Part shown: positions 1 through 6,574 of the stretch, piece after piece
Position numbering within the stretch: the first letter of the stretch is position 1
Layout of the letters: every line of letters begins with the position of its first letter
Assembly: GCA_966186435.1 (NCBI GenBank)
Contig: CBIFWW010000063.1
Span: 1 to 18,498 of the forward strand
Length of the DNA stretch: 18,498 nt
Origin: CBIFWW01 sp966186435
GTDB taxonomy: Bacteria; Pseudomonadota; Gammaproteobacteria; Enterobacterales; Enterobacteriaceae
Reading direction: 5' to 3'
Made by a program: the position numbers and the translations under genes
Notes under the pieces: model-generated
Told to the model about the DNA's origin: nothing
What the model saw: the letters and a program-made list of their open reading frames with translations, nothing else
The model's database searches: none

Positions 1-31
1 TCCCCTGCTCTACCGACTGAGCTATCCGGGC
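1..31 (-). tRNA. tRNA-Phe, 5' part (3' part lies beyond the left edge)
   Basis: Read on the minus strand, bases 31 to 1 begin GCCCGGATAGCTCAG and continue through the D-arm (TCGGTAGAGCA) into the first strand of the anticodon stem (GGGGA). As recalled, this matches the first 31 nucleotides of E. coli tRNA-Phe (pheU/pheV). The anticodon itself is outside the window, so the identity rests on the 5' part. The gene points out of the window to the left. A consensus-like promoter lies immediately upstream. In E. coli, pheV is in the same broad chromosomal region as parC/parE, which fits, but the copy cannot be named with certainty here. Confidence 0.9.
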
Positions 32-41
32 AACGGGGCGC

Positions 42-70
42 ATTAAACCCGATTCCACGGCCAACGTCAA
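42..70 (-). promoter_or_regulatory. sigma-70 promoter of the tRNA-Phe gene
   Basis: On the minus strand there is a TTGACG -35 box (complement of 65-70), a spacer of exactly 17 bp, and a TTTAAT -10 box (complement of 42-47). This is followed by a GC-rich discriminator, GCGCCCCG, just before the mature tRNA 5' end at 31. Such a discriminator is typical of stringently controlled stable-RNA promoters. Seen directly; the stringent behaviour is inferred from the class. Confidence 0.8.
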
Positions 71-136
71 TGAAATTCCTCGACAATGCTGTCGTTTGCA
101 CATTCTTAGCGCAGTTTGCTGATTAACCGCGCATCT

Positions 137-156
137 GAAGCCGATTCTACGGCTTC
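137..156. repeat. perfect inverted repeat between tRNA-Phe and mdcR
   Basis: GAAGCCG and CGGCTTC form 7-bp perfect arms around the 6-base centre ATTCTA. Neither side is followed by a T-run, so it is not a canonical terminator. It lies about 90 bp upstream of the mdcR start and could be an operator or an RNA hairpin in the mdcR leader. Function unknown. A smaller hairpin (CGACA-ATGC-TGTCG) lies nearby at 81-94. I found no convincing sigma-70 promoter for mdcR, only a TATATT at 190-195 without a good -35. Confidence 0.5.
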
Positions 157-248
157 ATACGCCTGCGCCATTCTATACGCTCGCCCCCATATATTCCCGG
201 CGCAAGATAGACCACAATAGAAGCCTAACTGTAAGAGGCAGCCGGGCA

Positions 249-1175
249 ATGAAAGACGATATCAACCAAGACATCACCTTCCGCAAGTTGGCGGTGTTTA
301 TTAGCTTTATGGCGAAGGGGAATATTGCCCGCACGGCGGAAACCCTGGGCCTGAGCGGGGTAAGTGTTCATCGGGCGCTCCACACCTTGGAAGAAGGGGT
401 GGGCTGCCCGCTGTTTACCCATAAGGGCCGCAATCTGGTGCCACTGCCCGCCGCCTGGACCTTATTAGAGTATTGCCAGGATGTCATGGGCTTAATGAAC
501 CGTGGCCTGGTGGAGACCCGCAAAGTAGCTGGCGTGGGCCAGGGACGGTTACGTATTGGCACCCTGTATTCACTAACACTAGAGACAGTGCCACACATCA
601 TTATGGGTATGAAGCTACGGCGGCCTGAGCTGGAGCTGGATTTAACCATGGGTTCCAACCAGATGCTGCTGGACATGCTGGAGGATGATGCTCTGGACGC
701 CATTTTAATCTCCACCAACGAAGGCGAATACAGCGGGACAACATTCGATGTGGTGCCGTTGTTCCATGATGATATTTTTCTGGCGGCCCCCGCCAGCGAG
801 CCGCTGGATACCTCGCGACCGGCAGATTTACGGGATTATCGGGCGCGCAAATTTGTATCCCTGGCGGAAGGGTTTGCCACCTTTGCGGGCTTTAAAGAAG
901 CCTTCGGTATTGCCGGTTTTCAGCCAGAGGTGGTGACCCGGGTAAACGACATTTTTTCGATGATTAGCCTGGTGCAGGCGGGCGTAGGCTTTGCCCTAAT
1001 ACCGGGCCGCATGAAGAAGGTGTATGAGAAGGATGTACAATTGTTAAAGCTGGCGGAGCCATACCAGATGCGCCAACTGATTTCGATTGTTTACTCCCAC
1101 AGCCGCGAGCGCGACCCGGATCTGCTGGCGCTGGCAGCCGAAGGCCGCATGTACGCCCGCAGTCTTATCCCTTGA
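249..1175 (+). CDS. mdcR: MdcR, LysR-family regulator of the malonate decarboxylase operon
   Basis: A 308-residue LysR-type transcriptional regulator. The N-terminal winged helix-turn-helix is at about residues 11-70; the recognition-helix region is around GLSGVSVHRALHTLEE (34-49), followed by the usual wing sequence GCPLFTHKGRNLVP. The rest is a periplasmic-binding-protein-like effector domain (about 95-300), of the size usual for the family. The ATG at 249 is preceded by a GTAAGAGG ribosome site. The gene converges on mdcH and their stop codons overlap by 11 bp. Position next to the mdc genes, family and length all match MdcR as known from Klebsiella pneumoniae, where it activates mdc transcription in the presence of malonate. 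That role is inferred here, and the effector cannot be read from sequence. The likely target is the 8230-8530 intergenic region, far from its own gene. Confidence 0.9.
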   Translation: MKDDINQDITFRKLAVFISFMAKGNIARTAETLGLSGVSVHRALHTLEEGVGCPLFTHKGRNLVPLPAAWTLLEYCQDVMGLMNRGLVETRKVAGVGQGRLRIGTLYSLTLETVPHIIMGMKLRRPELELDLTMGSNQMLLDMLEDDALDAILISTNEGEYSGTTFDVVPLFHDDIFLAAPASEPLDTSRPADLRDYRARKFVSLAEGFATFAGFKEAFGIAGFQPEVVTRVNDIFSMISLVQAGVGFALIPGRMKKVYEKDVQLLKLAEPYQMRQLISIVYSHSRERDPDLLALAAEGRMYARSLIP

Positions 1176-2067
1176 GGCGCATCGCCAGATGCTGTGCCAC
1201 TGCCACCCCACTCCGTTCCAGGGAAATACTTTCGCCCTGCCAGTGAGCCTGGCGGGTCAGGCAGGTGAGCACACCGCCAGGTGGCATCTCAATCGCCAAC
1301 CGGGATTCGCGCTCATCGGCCGCCACCATCGCATCTTGCCACTGTACTGTGCGCGCCATATTCCACGCCAGATCGTCGGCTATCCGGGCCGGGTCCCACA
1401 ACACTCGCCCGGTTGATCCACTGAGATAAGCACAGCGCGGTCGCTGAAGGTTTATTGCTTTAAATGCCTGCGCCAGCTGGGCGGCGGGTTTATCCAGCAA
1501 GGCACAGTGGGAAGGCACACTAACCGCCAGCCGTTGCGCCCGATTGGCCCCCGCGTCCAGCGCCCGGCGGGCCACTTCAGCCATATTTGCATCGGCCCCG
1601 GCTATCACAATCTGGGTTTCCGCGTTAAGGTTTGCCAGATAACAGCCACTGTTGGCGATCAGGCTTTCTACTTTATCGCGGGTCAGCCCCATGATGGCAG
1701 TCAGACCGTAGCCGTGAGGATAAGCCTGCTCCATCAGATCGCCCCGCAGAGCCACCAGCCGCAGGGCATCATGAAAACCCAGCGCCCCGGCCACCACAGC
1801 CGCCGGATAAGCCCCTATGGATAAGCCGCTGACGATATCTGGCTTTACGCCCTGGCGCTCAAGCTCTTGCGCCCAGGCCACACCGGCAATTAGCAAGCAT
1901 AGCTGCACCGCCCGGGTATGGGCTAGCGCCTCCGGGCAATCAAGATGGTCAACTTCTTCGCCCAACACTGCCTGGGCCTCAGCCAACAGTGCCTGGCCCT
2001 GAGGAAGATCCTGAAGCATGCCCGGCCTTTGGGTACCCTGGCCGGGGAAGGTAAACAGGATTTTCAT
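1165..2067 (-). CDS. mdcH: MdcH, malonyl-CoA:ACP transacylase of malonate decarboxylase
   Basis: A 300-residue FabD-type acyltransferase. It opens with the family signature MKILFTFPGQGTQ (GQGTQ at 9-13) and has the nucleophile elbow GLSIG with Ser83. The histidine partner is probably His187 in SVPSHCALL. In the malonate system this enzyme moves malonyl from CoA to the thiol of the holo-carrier MdcC, converting the free enzyme to its acylated working form. The start codon overlaps the mdcG stop in an ATGA arrangement and has an AGGAGA ribosome site. This is the last gene of the operon, and its 3' end overlaps the convergent mdcR by 11 bp. Cluster position separates it from the fatty-acid FabD proper. 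Confidence 0.93.
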   Translation of the reverse strand: MKILFTFPGQGTQRPGMLQDLPQGQALLAEAQAVLGEEVDHLDCPEALAHTRAVQLCLLIAGVAWAQELERQGVKPDIVSGLSIGAYPAAVVAGALGFHDALRLVALRGDLMEQAYPHGYGLTAIMGLTRDKVESLIANSGCYLANLNAETQIVIAGADANMAEVARRALDAGANRAQRLAVSVPSHCALLDKPAAQLAQAFKAINLQRPRCAYLSGSTGRVLWDPARIADDLAWNMARTVQWQDAMVAADERESRLAIEMPPGGVLTCLTRQAHWQGESISLERSGVAVAQHLAMRLKG

Positions 2068-2681
2068 TCGATCTCCTGTTGCCAGGGCGCATTGGTCAGG
2101 CGCGGCCCGGCATTGGTTTTAAGCAACACCCGCTGCTCGCGCAGCCACTCATTCAGGGCGAAAGCCCCAAAGGGAGTTTCCACCTGAGTATCCACCCGGC
2201 AAGGCAGCGTGTTAACGATCGCCTGCCAACGCAGCAGTTCGGCAGTAGAAATGGGGATGGGCGCATACAGAATAAGGTCTAAATCACTGGCGGCATGGAG
2301 CACCGGGATTTCGGTAGCAAGGGCATAACCGGTGCTGCCGGTGATGCCCCATGTCCAGGGCCAGGCTTCAGAAGCCAGAACAATAGCCGCCTGAACAGGC
2401 GGTTGAGAAACAAACGGGGATCGCAACAAGCGTTGGCTCACCGCCAGCGTGTCTGGCGTGATAACACGGGTGACTACCCCGCTATCGGCCCACCCCGCCG
2501 CCCGCTGGTCACGTTTGATACCGCGAACACCCACGGGGATCAGGCCGTTATGATTCACGTCACGCCGCACCACTACCGGTAAACCTGGCCGCCACTGGCT
2601 GGCGACCCACCCCGGGAGATCCCCTTGCAGGGCTTCCCGCTGATTAAGCCAAAGCAAATCGTGGGGGCGCGGCATAAACAT
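2064..2681 (-). CDS. mdcG: MdcG, phosphoribosyl-dephospho-CoA transferase (holo-ACP synthase)
   Basis: A 205-residue nucleotidyltransferase-like protein. It attaches the 2'-(5''-phosphoribosyl)-3'-dephospho-CoA group to the serine of apo-MdcC, using the triphosphoribosyl precursor made by MdcB. The motif GSTGYAL (115-121) followed by SDLDLIL (132-138) is the metal-binding Asp-x-Asp of this family. Asp133 and Asp135 fall almost exactly where the essential aspartates of the Klebsiella enzyme are reported. The ATG at 2681 has an AGGA site about 8 nt upstream; a second in-frame ATG two codons later is possible. It starts only 2 bp after the mdcF stop and overlaps mdcH by 4 bp, so it is tightly coupled on both sides. 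Confidence 0.92.
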   Translation of the reverse strand: MFMPRPHDLLWLNQREALQGDLPGWVASQWRPGLPVVVRRDVNHNGLIPVGVRGIKRDQRAAGWADSGVVTRVITPDTLAVSQRLLRSPFVSQPPVQAAIVLASEAWPWTWGITGSTGYALATEIPVLHAASDLDLILYAPIPISTAELLRWQAIVNTLPCRVDTQVETPFGAFALNEWLREQRVLLKTNAGPRLTNAPWQQEIE

Positions 2682-2683
2682 GA

Positions 2684-3643
2684 TTACATTCCTGAGGTTA
2701 AGCTAATAAACAGCGGCAGTGAAAGGATACACAGAACCGAGCTTAACAGCAGTACCGCTTCTGCATCCGGGGATTGCACCCCAAAGCGGTTGCCAAATAC
2801 CACCCCGAAGAAACCGGCGGACAAAGCAATCATCAGAATGGCGGTGATTGCCACAGAGCCGTGCAAGCCAAGCAGCATCACAAAGCCCCAGGCAATAAAC
2901 GGCTGAATCAACAACGTTGCCAGCGTAGAGCTAATCACGACAGTGTTAATTTTCAGCTTACGGGCAGAGAGGATCACCCCAGTCAGGAACAGCGCGGCGG
3001 CAGTTGCTGACAAGCCCAATGGCTTGATAGCGGAAAGCAGCAGATCCGGCATTTTGATGCCAATCGCCGAGAGGATAACCCCCAGCAATGGCCCTAGCAC
3101 GATCGGTTTTTTCAGTGAACGCCACATCAATACCGGCAGCATAGCAAGGGTGGAACCGCTGTTTTCACCGGCCATGCGGGCTTTTTCACGCTCCAGGATC
3201 AACAGGCAGAACGGCGTCATTAATACGGAGCCACAGGCAATAGATACCGCCACGGAGAGGGAAGTTGAAGCCCCTTCCCCTAACACGCTACCCAGGATCG
3301 GCAGGCCCAGGGCGGCGTAGTTTGGCAGCGCCACGGTCAGAGTCAGCACCGCCGCATCCTGCGGGGATTTTTTAAAGACTTTCGTGGCGGTCAAATACAC
3401 TGCCGCATAGGTCACCCACATGGCGCCAGTCAGCACTATCACCAGCGGAGATTGAGCAACAATACCGGCCCAGGGGGTTTGTACCGTGGCGCTAAACAAC
3501 GTCGCAGGTAAGGCAAAGTCCATCACGAAAATATTCAGTAAGGACACGTTCTGGTTATCGACCATTTTGGCTTTGCCAGCCCAAAAGCCGAGCAGCATGA
3601 TGACAAAAATGGGCGCGAGGGCATGAACAATCACGTAAGTCAT
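2684..3643 (-). CDS. mdcF: MdcF, malonate permease of the auxin efflux carrier (AEC) family
   Basis: A 319-residue, strongly hydrophobic inner-membrane protein. About eight to ten membrane segments are visible along its length, starting with the N-terminal IVHALAPIFVIMLLGFWAGK; loops are short and there is no large soluble domain. Sequence character and length fit the AEC transporter family, and position in the operon identifies it as the malonate importer MdcF. Some other bacteria use the two-gene MdcLM carrier instead, which is absent here. The ATG at 3643 has an AAGGTG ribosome site. The gene follows mdcE after a 134-bp gap containing a structured hairpin, the only long gap in the operon, so its expression may be set apart from the enzyme genes. 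Substrate is inferred from context. Confidence 0.9.
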   Translation of the reverse strand: MTYVIVHALAPIFVIMLLGFWAGKAKMVDNQNVSLLNIFVMDFALPATLFSATVQTPWAGIVAQSPLVIVLTGAMWVTYAAVYLTATKVFKKSPQDAAVLTLTVALPNYAALGLPILGSVLGEGASTSLSVAVSIACGSVLMTPFCLLILEREKARMAGENSGSTLAMLPVLMWRSLKKPIVLGPLLGVILSAIGIKMPDLLLSAIKPLGLSATAAALFLTGVILSARKLKINTVVISSTLATLLIQPFIAWGFVMLLGLHGSVAITAILMIALSAGFFGVVFGNRFGVQSPDAEAVLLLSSVLCILSLPLFISLTSGM

Positions 3644-3702
3644 AAATCACCTTGGGATCAAGAAAAGTAAAAACTACTGGCGCAATGTATTTTTATTCTC
3701 AA

Positions 3703-3750
3703 AAGCAGTGGCTTGAAACGGGTACCTTTCGGCACCCATTACCACTGCTT
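3703..3750 (-). promoter_or_regulatory. nested two-stem hairpin between mdcE and mdcF
   Basis: In the operon transcript, AAGCAGTGG (complement of 3742-3750) pairs with CCACTGCTT (complement of 3703-3711) as a 9-bp outer stem. Inside it, GGGTGCC and GGTACCC form a 7-bp stem (one G-U pair) capped by a GAAA tetraloop. The two stems are joined by an asymmetric internal loop (UAAU opposite an 8-base strand). Only a short U-run follows, so it may be a partial terminator, a processing or stabilising element, or a protein-binding structure. Seen directly as sequence; role unknown. Confidence 0.6.
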
Positions 3751-3777
3751 CGGCAGGTCTTTTTTTACTAACGGGTA

Positions 3778-4578
3778 TTACCAGGCGGCGCGCATTCGCT
3801 CACGCACCAGCGCCGAACTACGGCGGTTTTCAGCCCCCAAACGGCAGGCCAGGCTTGGGTCACGGCGGGCGTCAACAATAGCGTCTTGCACCGCACGGGT
3901 TACCTGATCCACATCGCTTTGAGAGGGAGCATCTGGGTTACTGAGATTCAACAGTGAATCCAGTAGCCCCAGGGTGGCGTAGCTGCTGATGTCATAGGCC
4001 ATTGGCGGAATAGTAGCGGCCAGTTTTTCCAGCGCCTCCACGGTGCGCAGCGTAATACGGGCCGCAGACTCTTTCCCCATGGCGTGAACCATCACACCGC
4101 TGTCATTAATGGCAATCAACCGATTGGCCTGATAGCCGTGGGCCAAAAATGCCCCGGACATCGCCTTACCCACGATTAACCCAATCACCGGGTGACCGGC
4201 CAGACGGGCTTTGGCATAAGCCCCGGCAGCACCGGCCAAAGCCTGATGAATACCGAAGGCTTCTTCGCGACGACCATAGGCCTGGCTTGGGACATCAATC
4301 ACCGCCACAATCGGGCGTTTCACCGGGCTTTGCGCATCAGCGTCAATGGTTTGATTGACCACTTTCGCCAGGGTCCAGCCTTCCAGCAGGCCCACTTCCC
4401 CCCCGGCGGCGCGGGGATAATGGTTGTTGGCATCCGGCACCACGGCAATGAAGCGCACCGCTTCACCCATTGACTGTGCATCCGCCACCTGAACTGAAGG
4501 GCACAGCCCCTCCATCAATGTGGCATTGGGGGCCAGGGTGTTTAGCCACAAGGCTCCACGGTTTAAGGACTGGCTCAT
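3778..4578 (-). CDS. mdcE: MdcE, malonate decarboxylase gamma subunit
   Basis: A 266-residue protein of the crotonase/carboxyltransferase-like fold. It forms the decarboxylase component together with MdcD and acts on malonyl-S-ACP to give acetyl-S-ACP and CO2 in the cytoplasm. Recognisable stretches are DVPSQAYGRREEAFG (95-109) and the glycine-rich GKAMSGAFLAHG (137-148), the expected acyl-binding/oxyanion region. The start codon shares one base with the mdcD stop (TAATG) and has a GGGAGGA ribosome site within the end of mdcD, so translation is coupled and 1:1 stoichiometry is favoured. Length agrees with characterised gamma subunits. A 134-bp gap with a hairpin follows before mdcF. Confidence 0.95.
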   Translation of the reverse strand: MSQSLNRGALWLNTLAPNATLMEGLCPSVQVADAQSMGEAVRFIAVVPDANNHYPRAAGGEVGLLEGWTLAKVVNQTIDADAQSPVKRPIVAVIDVPSQAYGRREEAFGIHQALAGAAGAYAKARLAGHPVIGLIVGKAMSGAFLAHGYQANRLIAINDSGVMVHAMGKESAARITLRTVEALEKLAATIPPMAYDISSYATLGLLDSLLNLSNPDAPSQSDVDQVTRAVQDAIVDARRDPSLACRLGAENRRSSALVRERMRAAW

Positions 4579-5411
4579 TACTTATCCTCCCGGGCAAAAA
4601 GCTGTTTGATCTGTTGGCTATCGGCCTGTTGGCGAGTATCAAATTGGCTCAGGCGCGCCAGATAGTCGGCATAGTTATCGCTACGATGTTGGGCAGGAAC
4701 CCCTTTGGCGATGGCCTGATTCATGGCGGTTTTCACCGCCAAGATGCCGTCACCCACCAACGCATCCACCAGCCCGCTTTGATAACGCACTTCACCGCCG
4801 GTCATACTCCAGATAAACGGACGGTCACGGGAGTCATACTCTTCGATCCCGGCCTCCTGCTCGATAACCTGTGGGCCATTCAGCCCAAGACGGGCTTCAC
4901 GGGTGACAATCAGGTAGCTGCACAGCGCGGCGGCAATCGACATCCCGCCGAAACAACCCACGGTGCCAGTGACAATCCCCACCACCGGGGTGTAACGGCG
5001 CAGATCGACAATGGCGGCATGGATATCAGCAATGGCCGCCAGGCCGAGGTTAGCTTCTTGCAGACGTACCCCACCGGTTTCCAGGCATAACACAGCCTGA
5101 GTAGGGATACCGTTGCGGTTATCTTCTGCCGCCAGCTCCAGGGCAGCGGCCATTTTGGCACCAGATACCTCGCCCATACTGCCGCCCTGGAAGGTGCCTT
5201 CGATGGCGACCACGACTGCCGGTTGGCCGTTGATGGTGCCTTTGGCGACCACCATGCCGTCGTCAGACTGTGGCACCACACCCTGCTTGGGTAGCCACGG
5301 GGACATGATCCCTTCAAACGGATCCAGTAGCTCGCGATAGCTGCCTTCGTCCAGCAAGGCATGGGCGCGGTTGCGGGCGCGTAATTCGATGAAACTTGGA
5401 TCGTTACGCAT
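4578..5411 (-). CDS. mdcD: MdcD, malonate decarboxylase beta subunit
   Basis: A 277-residue carboxyltransferase-like subunit, partner of MdcE in decarboxylating malonyl-S-ACP. Family-typical segments are EGTFQGGSMGEVSGAKM (71-87), the conserved ETGGVRLQEANLGL (111-124) and GCFGGMSIAA (152-161). The last is the glycine-rich turn expected to build an oxyanion hole. No biotin-carrier gene or membrane decarboxylase subunit lies nearby, which marks this as the soluble biotin-independent enzyme rather than the sodium-pumping Mad type. The start overlaps the mdcC stop by 8 bp (ATGCGTAA) and has a strong AGAGGTGA ribosome site. The end overlaps mdcE by one base. Confidence 0.95.
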   Translation of the reverse strand: MRNDPSFIELRARNRAHALLDEGSYRELLDPFEGIMSPWLPKQGVVPQSDDGMVVAKGTINGQPAVVVAIEGTFQGGSMGEVSGAKMAAALELAAEDNRNGIPTQAVLCLETGGVRLQEANLGLAAIADIHAAIVDLRRYTPVVGIVTGTVGCFGGMSIAAALCSYLIVTREARLGLNGPQVIEQEAGIEEYDSRDRPFIWSMTGGEVRYQSGLVDALVGDGILAVKTAMNQAIAKGVPAQHRSDNYADYLARLSQFDTRQQADSQQIKQLFAREDK

Positions 5412-5703
5412 GGCTCACCTCTTCAAAAACCTGTTCGATACGGATCCGGGCCACGCCCGGGGTGGCACCAAAATCATGAATAACCAGTTGGCCAGCAGGC
5501 AAGCCGTTAATCAGCGCCAGCCGGGCAATCAAAGCGTCCCAACGGGCGCGGCTGTTATCCACGGAGGTGGTGATATCGATGGTGAGGGTTTGCCCTTCGT
5601 TCGCGGTATACAGCACTTCCATATCACCGGAACCGACCACCCCTGCCAGGGCCTTACCGCGCAGTGTGCGGGTGGCAGGGAATGACAATGTAATGTGTTC
5701 CAT
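5404..5703 (-). CDS. mdcC: MdcC, acyl carrier protein (delta subunit) of malonate decarboxylase
   Basis: A 99-residue carrier subunit. It carries the 2'-(5''-phosphoribosyl)-3'-dephospho-CoA prosthetic group, whose thiol cycles between acetyl and malonyl thioester. The conserved context VVGSGDMEVL places the modified serine at residue 25, the same number reported for the Klebsiella protein. The length also matches. The ATG at 5703 has an AAGAGGA ribosome site 6 nt upstream and follows mdcB after 16 bp; the 3' end overlaps mdcD by 8 bp. A larger frame starting near 5741 on the same strand is an out-of-frame shadow. This is not a pantetheine-type ACP: the DSL motif of AcpP is absent. Confidence 0.95.
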   Translation of the reverse strand: MEHITLSFPATRTLRGKALAGVVGSGDMEVLYTANEGQTLTIDITTSVDNSRARWDALIARLALINGLPAGQLVIHDFGATPGVARIRIEQVFEEVSHA

Positions 5704-5719
5704 AACATCCTCTTAAAAA

Positions 5720-6574
5720 TTAGTGAGACCCGTGGCTGCAAACCCGGTCAACAAACAGCGTGGCGGCCAGCAAATCCGCGGCCCCGCCTGGCGAAGCATT
5801 CAGCGCCAGCATCTGGCGATCCAATCGGGCCAATGCCTGCCAGCCTGCCGGGCGGCTACTGCCTCCGGCGGCGAGCACCGCAGCGGCCCCCGCCTGCATG
5901 GCTTCCAGGCCCGCCATTCCGGCCCGAGAAAGTACGCAGGTATCGCTAAGGCTGGTCATCACCGCCATTAACGCATCCAGCCGGGCCTGGGTTTCATCCG
6001 CGCCGTGCAGGCGGCTGCGCCACAGCTGTGGGAGGGCCAGGTCAAAAATATGAGGGAACCCTTGCTGCGCCTCTTCCCGTGCACCGGGCACCTGCCAACG
6101 ACGGCTGGCCTTCAACCCTTTACTGAATAGCTTTGGAGCGGCCCGATCGGGCAGTTTCGCCAGCGCTGCCGCCGTATGGCTGATGGCTAATGGCGCGGCG
6201 GCCCCGCTGTGCATGGCGACGGCGCTAACCAGCAGCCCCATCGCCCAGATGGCTCCCCGGTGGGTATTCACACCCTGGGTGGCGAGCATCATTTGCTGCT
6301 CCCCTTCGCGGCCCAAACGGCCTACGGTCTCCCGTAGTGCTATATCCGCCGGGCGTTGCCAGCTGTGTTGGGCCAGAGCGTAGAAGGTTGAGGTCAGGCT
6401 ATGGGCGGAGCGCTCCATCAGGGCCAGAGACAGGTCGTGGTGAGCGCCATTCCCCCGGCTGTCCACCAACCCTGGCTTTGGGCTTAATCGCACTTCGTCG
6501 ATAAGGCATTGGGTGGCGACAACGGCCAACCAACGGGCCTCAGCCTCAGCCTGGTTCGGTGACAGCAGTTTCAT
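5720..6574 (-). CDS. mdcB: MdcB, triphosphoribosyl-dephospho-CoA synthase
   Basis: A 284-residue member of the CitG/MdcB family. It joins ATP to 3'-dephospho-CoA with loss of adenine, giving the triphosphoribosyl precursor that MdcG attaches to MdcC. The family signature SPKPGLVDSRGNGAHHDL (31-48) and the second conserved stretch TQGVNTHRGAIW (99-110) are both intact. Length is in the usual range. The start codon shares one base with the mdcA stop (TAATG) with CCGGAG just upstream, indicating translational coupling. The C-terminal third is alanine-rich and helical. CitG of the citrate lyase system is the close alternative, but the mdc neighbours settle the assignment. Confidence 0.94.
   Translation of the reverse strand: MKLLSPNQAEAEARWLAVVATQCLIDEVRLSPKPGLVDSRGNGAHHDLSLALMERSAHSLTSTFYALAQHSWQRPADIALRETVGRLGREGEQQMMLATQGVNTHRGAIWAMGLLVSAVAMHSGAAAPLAISHTAAALAKLPDRAAPKLFSKGLKASRRWQVPGAREEAQQGFPHIFDLALPQLWRSRLHGADETQARLDALMAVMTSLSDTCVLSRAGMAGLEAMQAGAAAVLAAGGSSRPAGWQALARLDRQMLALNASPGGAADLLAATLFVDRVCSHGSH

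Noticed and set aside
4470..5090. 206-residue open frame on the plus strand opposite mdcD/mdcE
   Set aside because: Antisense to two certain genes, with no domain-like sequence or ribosome site; a shadow frame.
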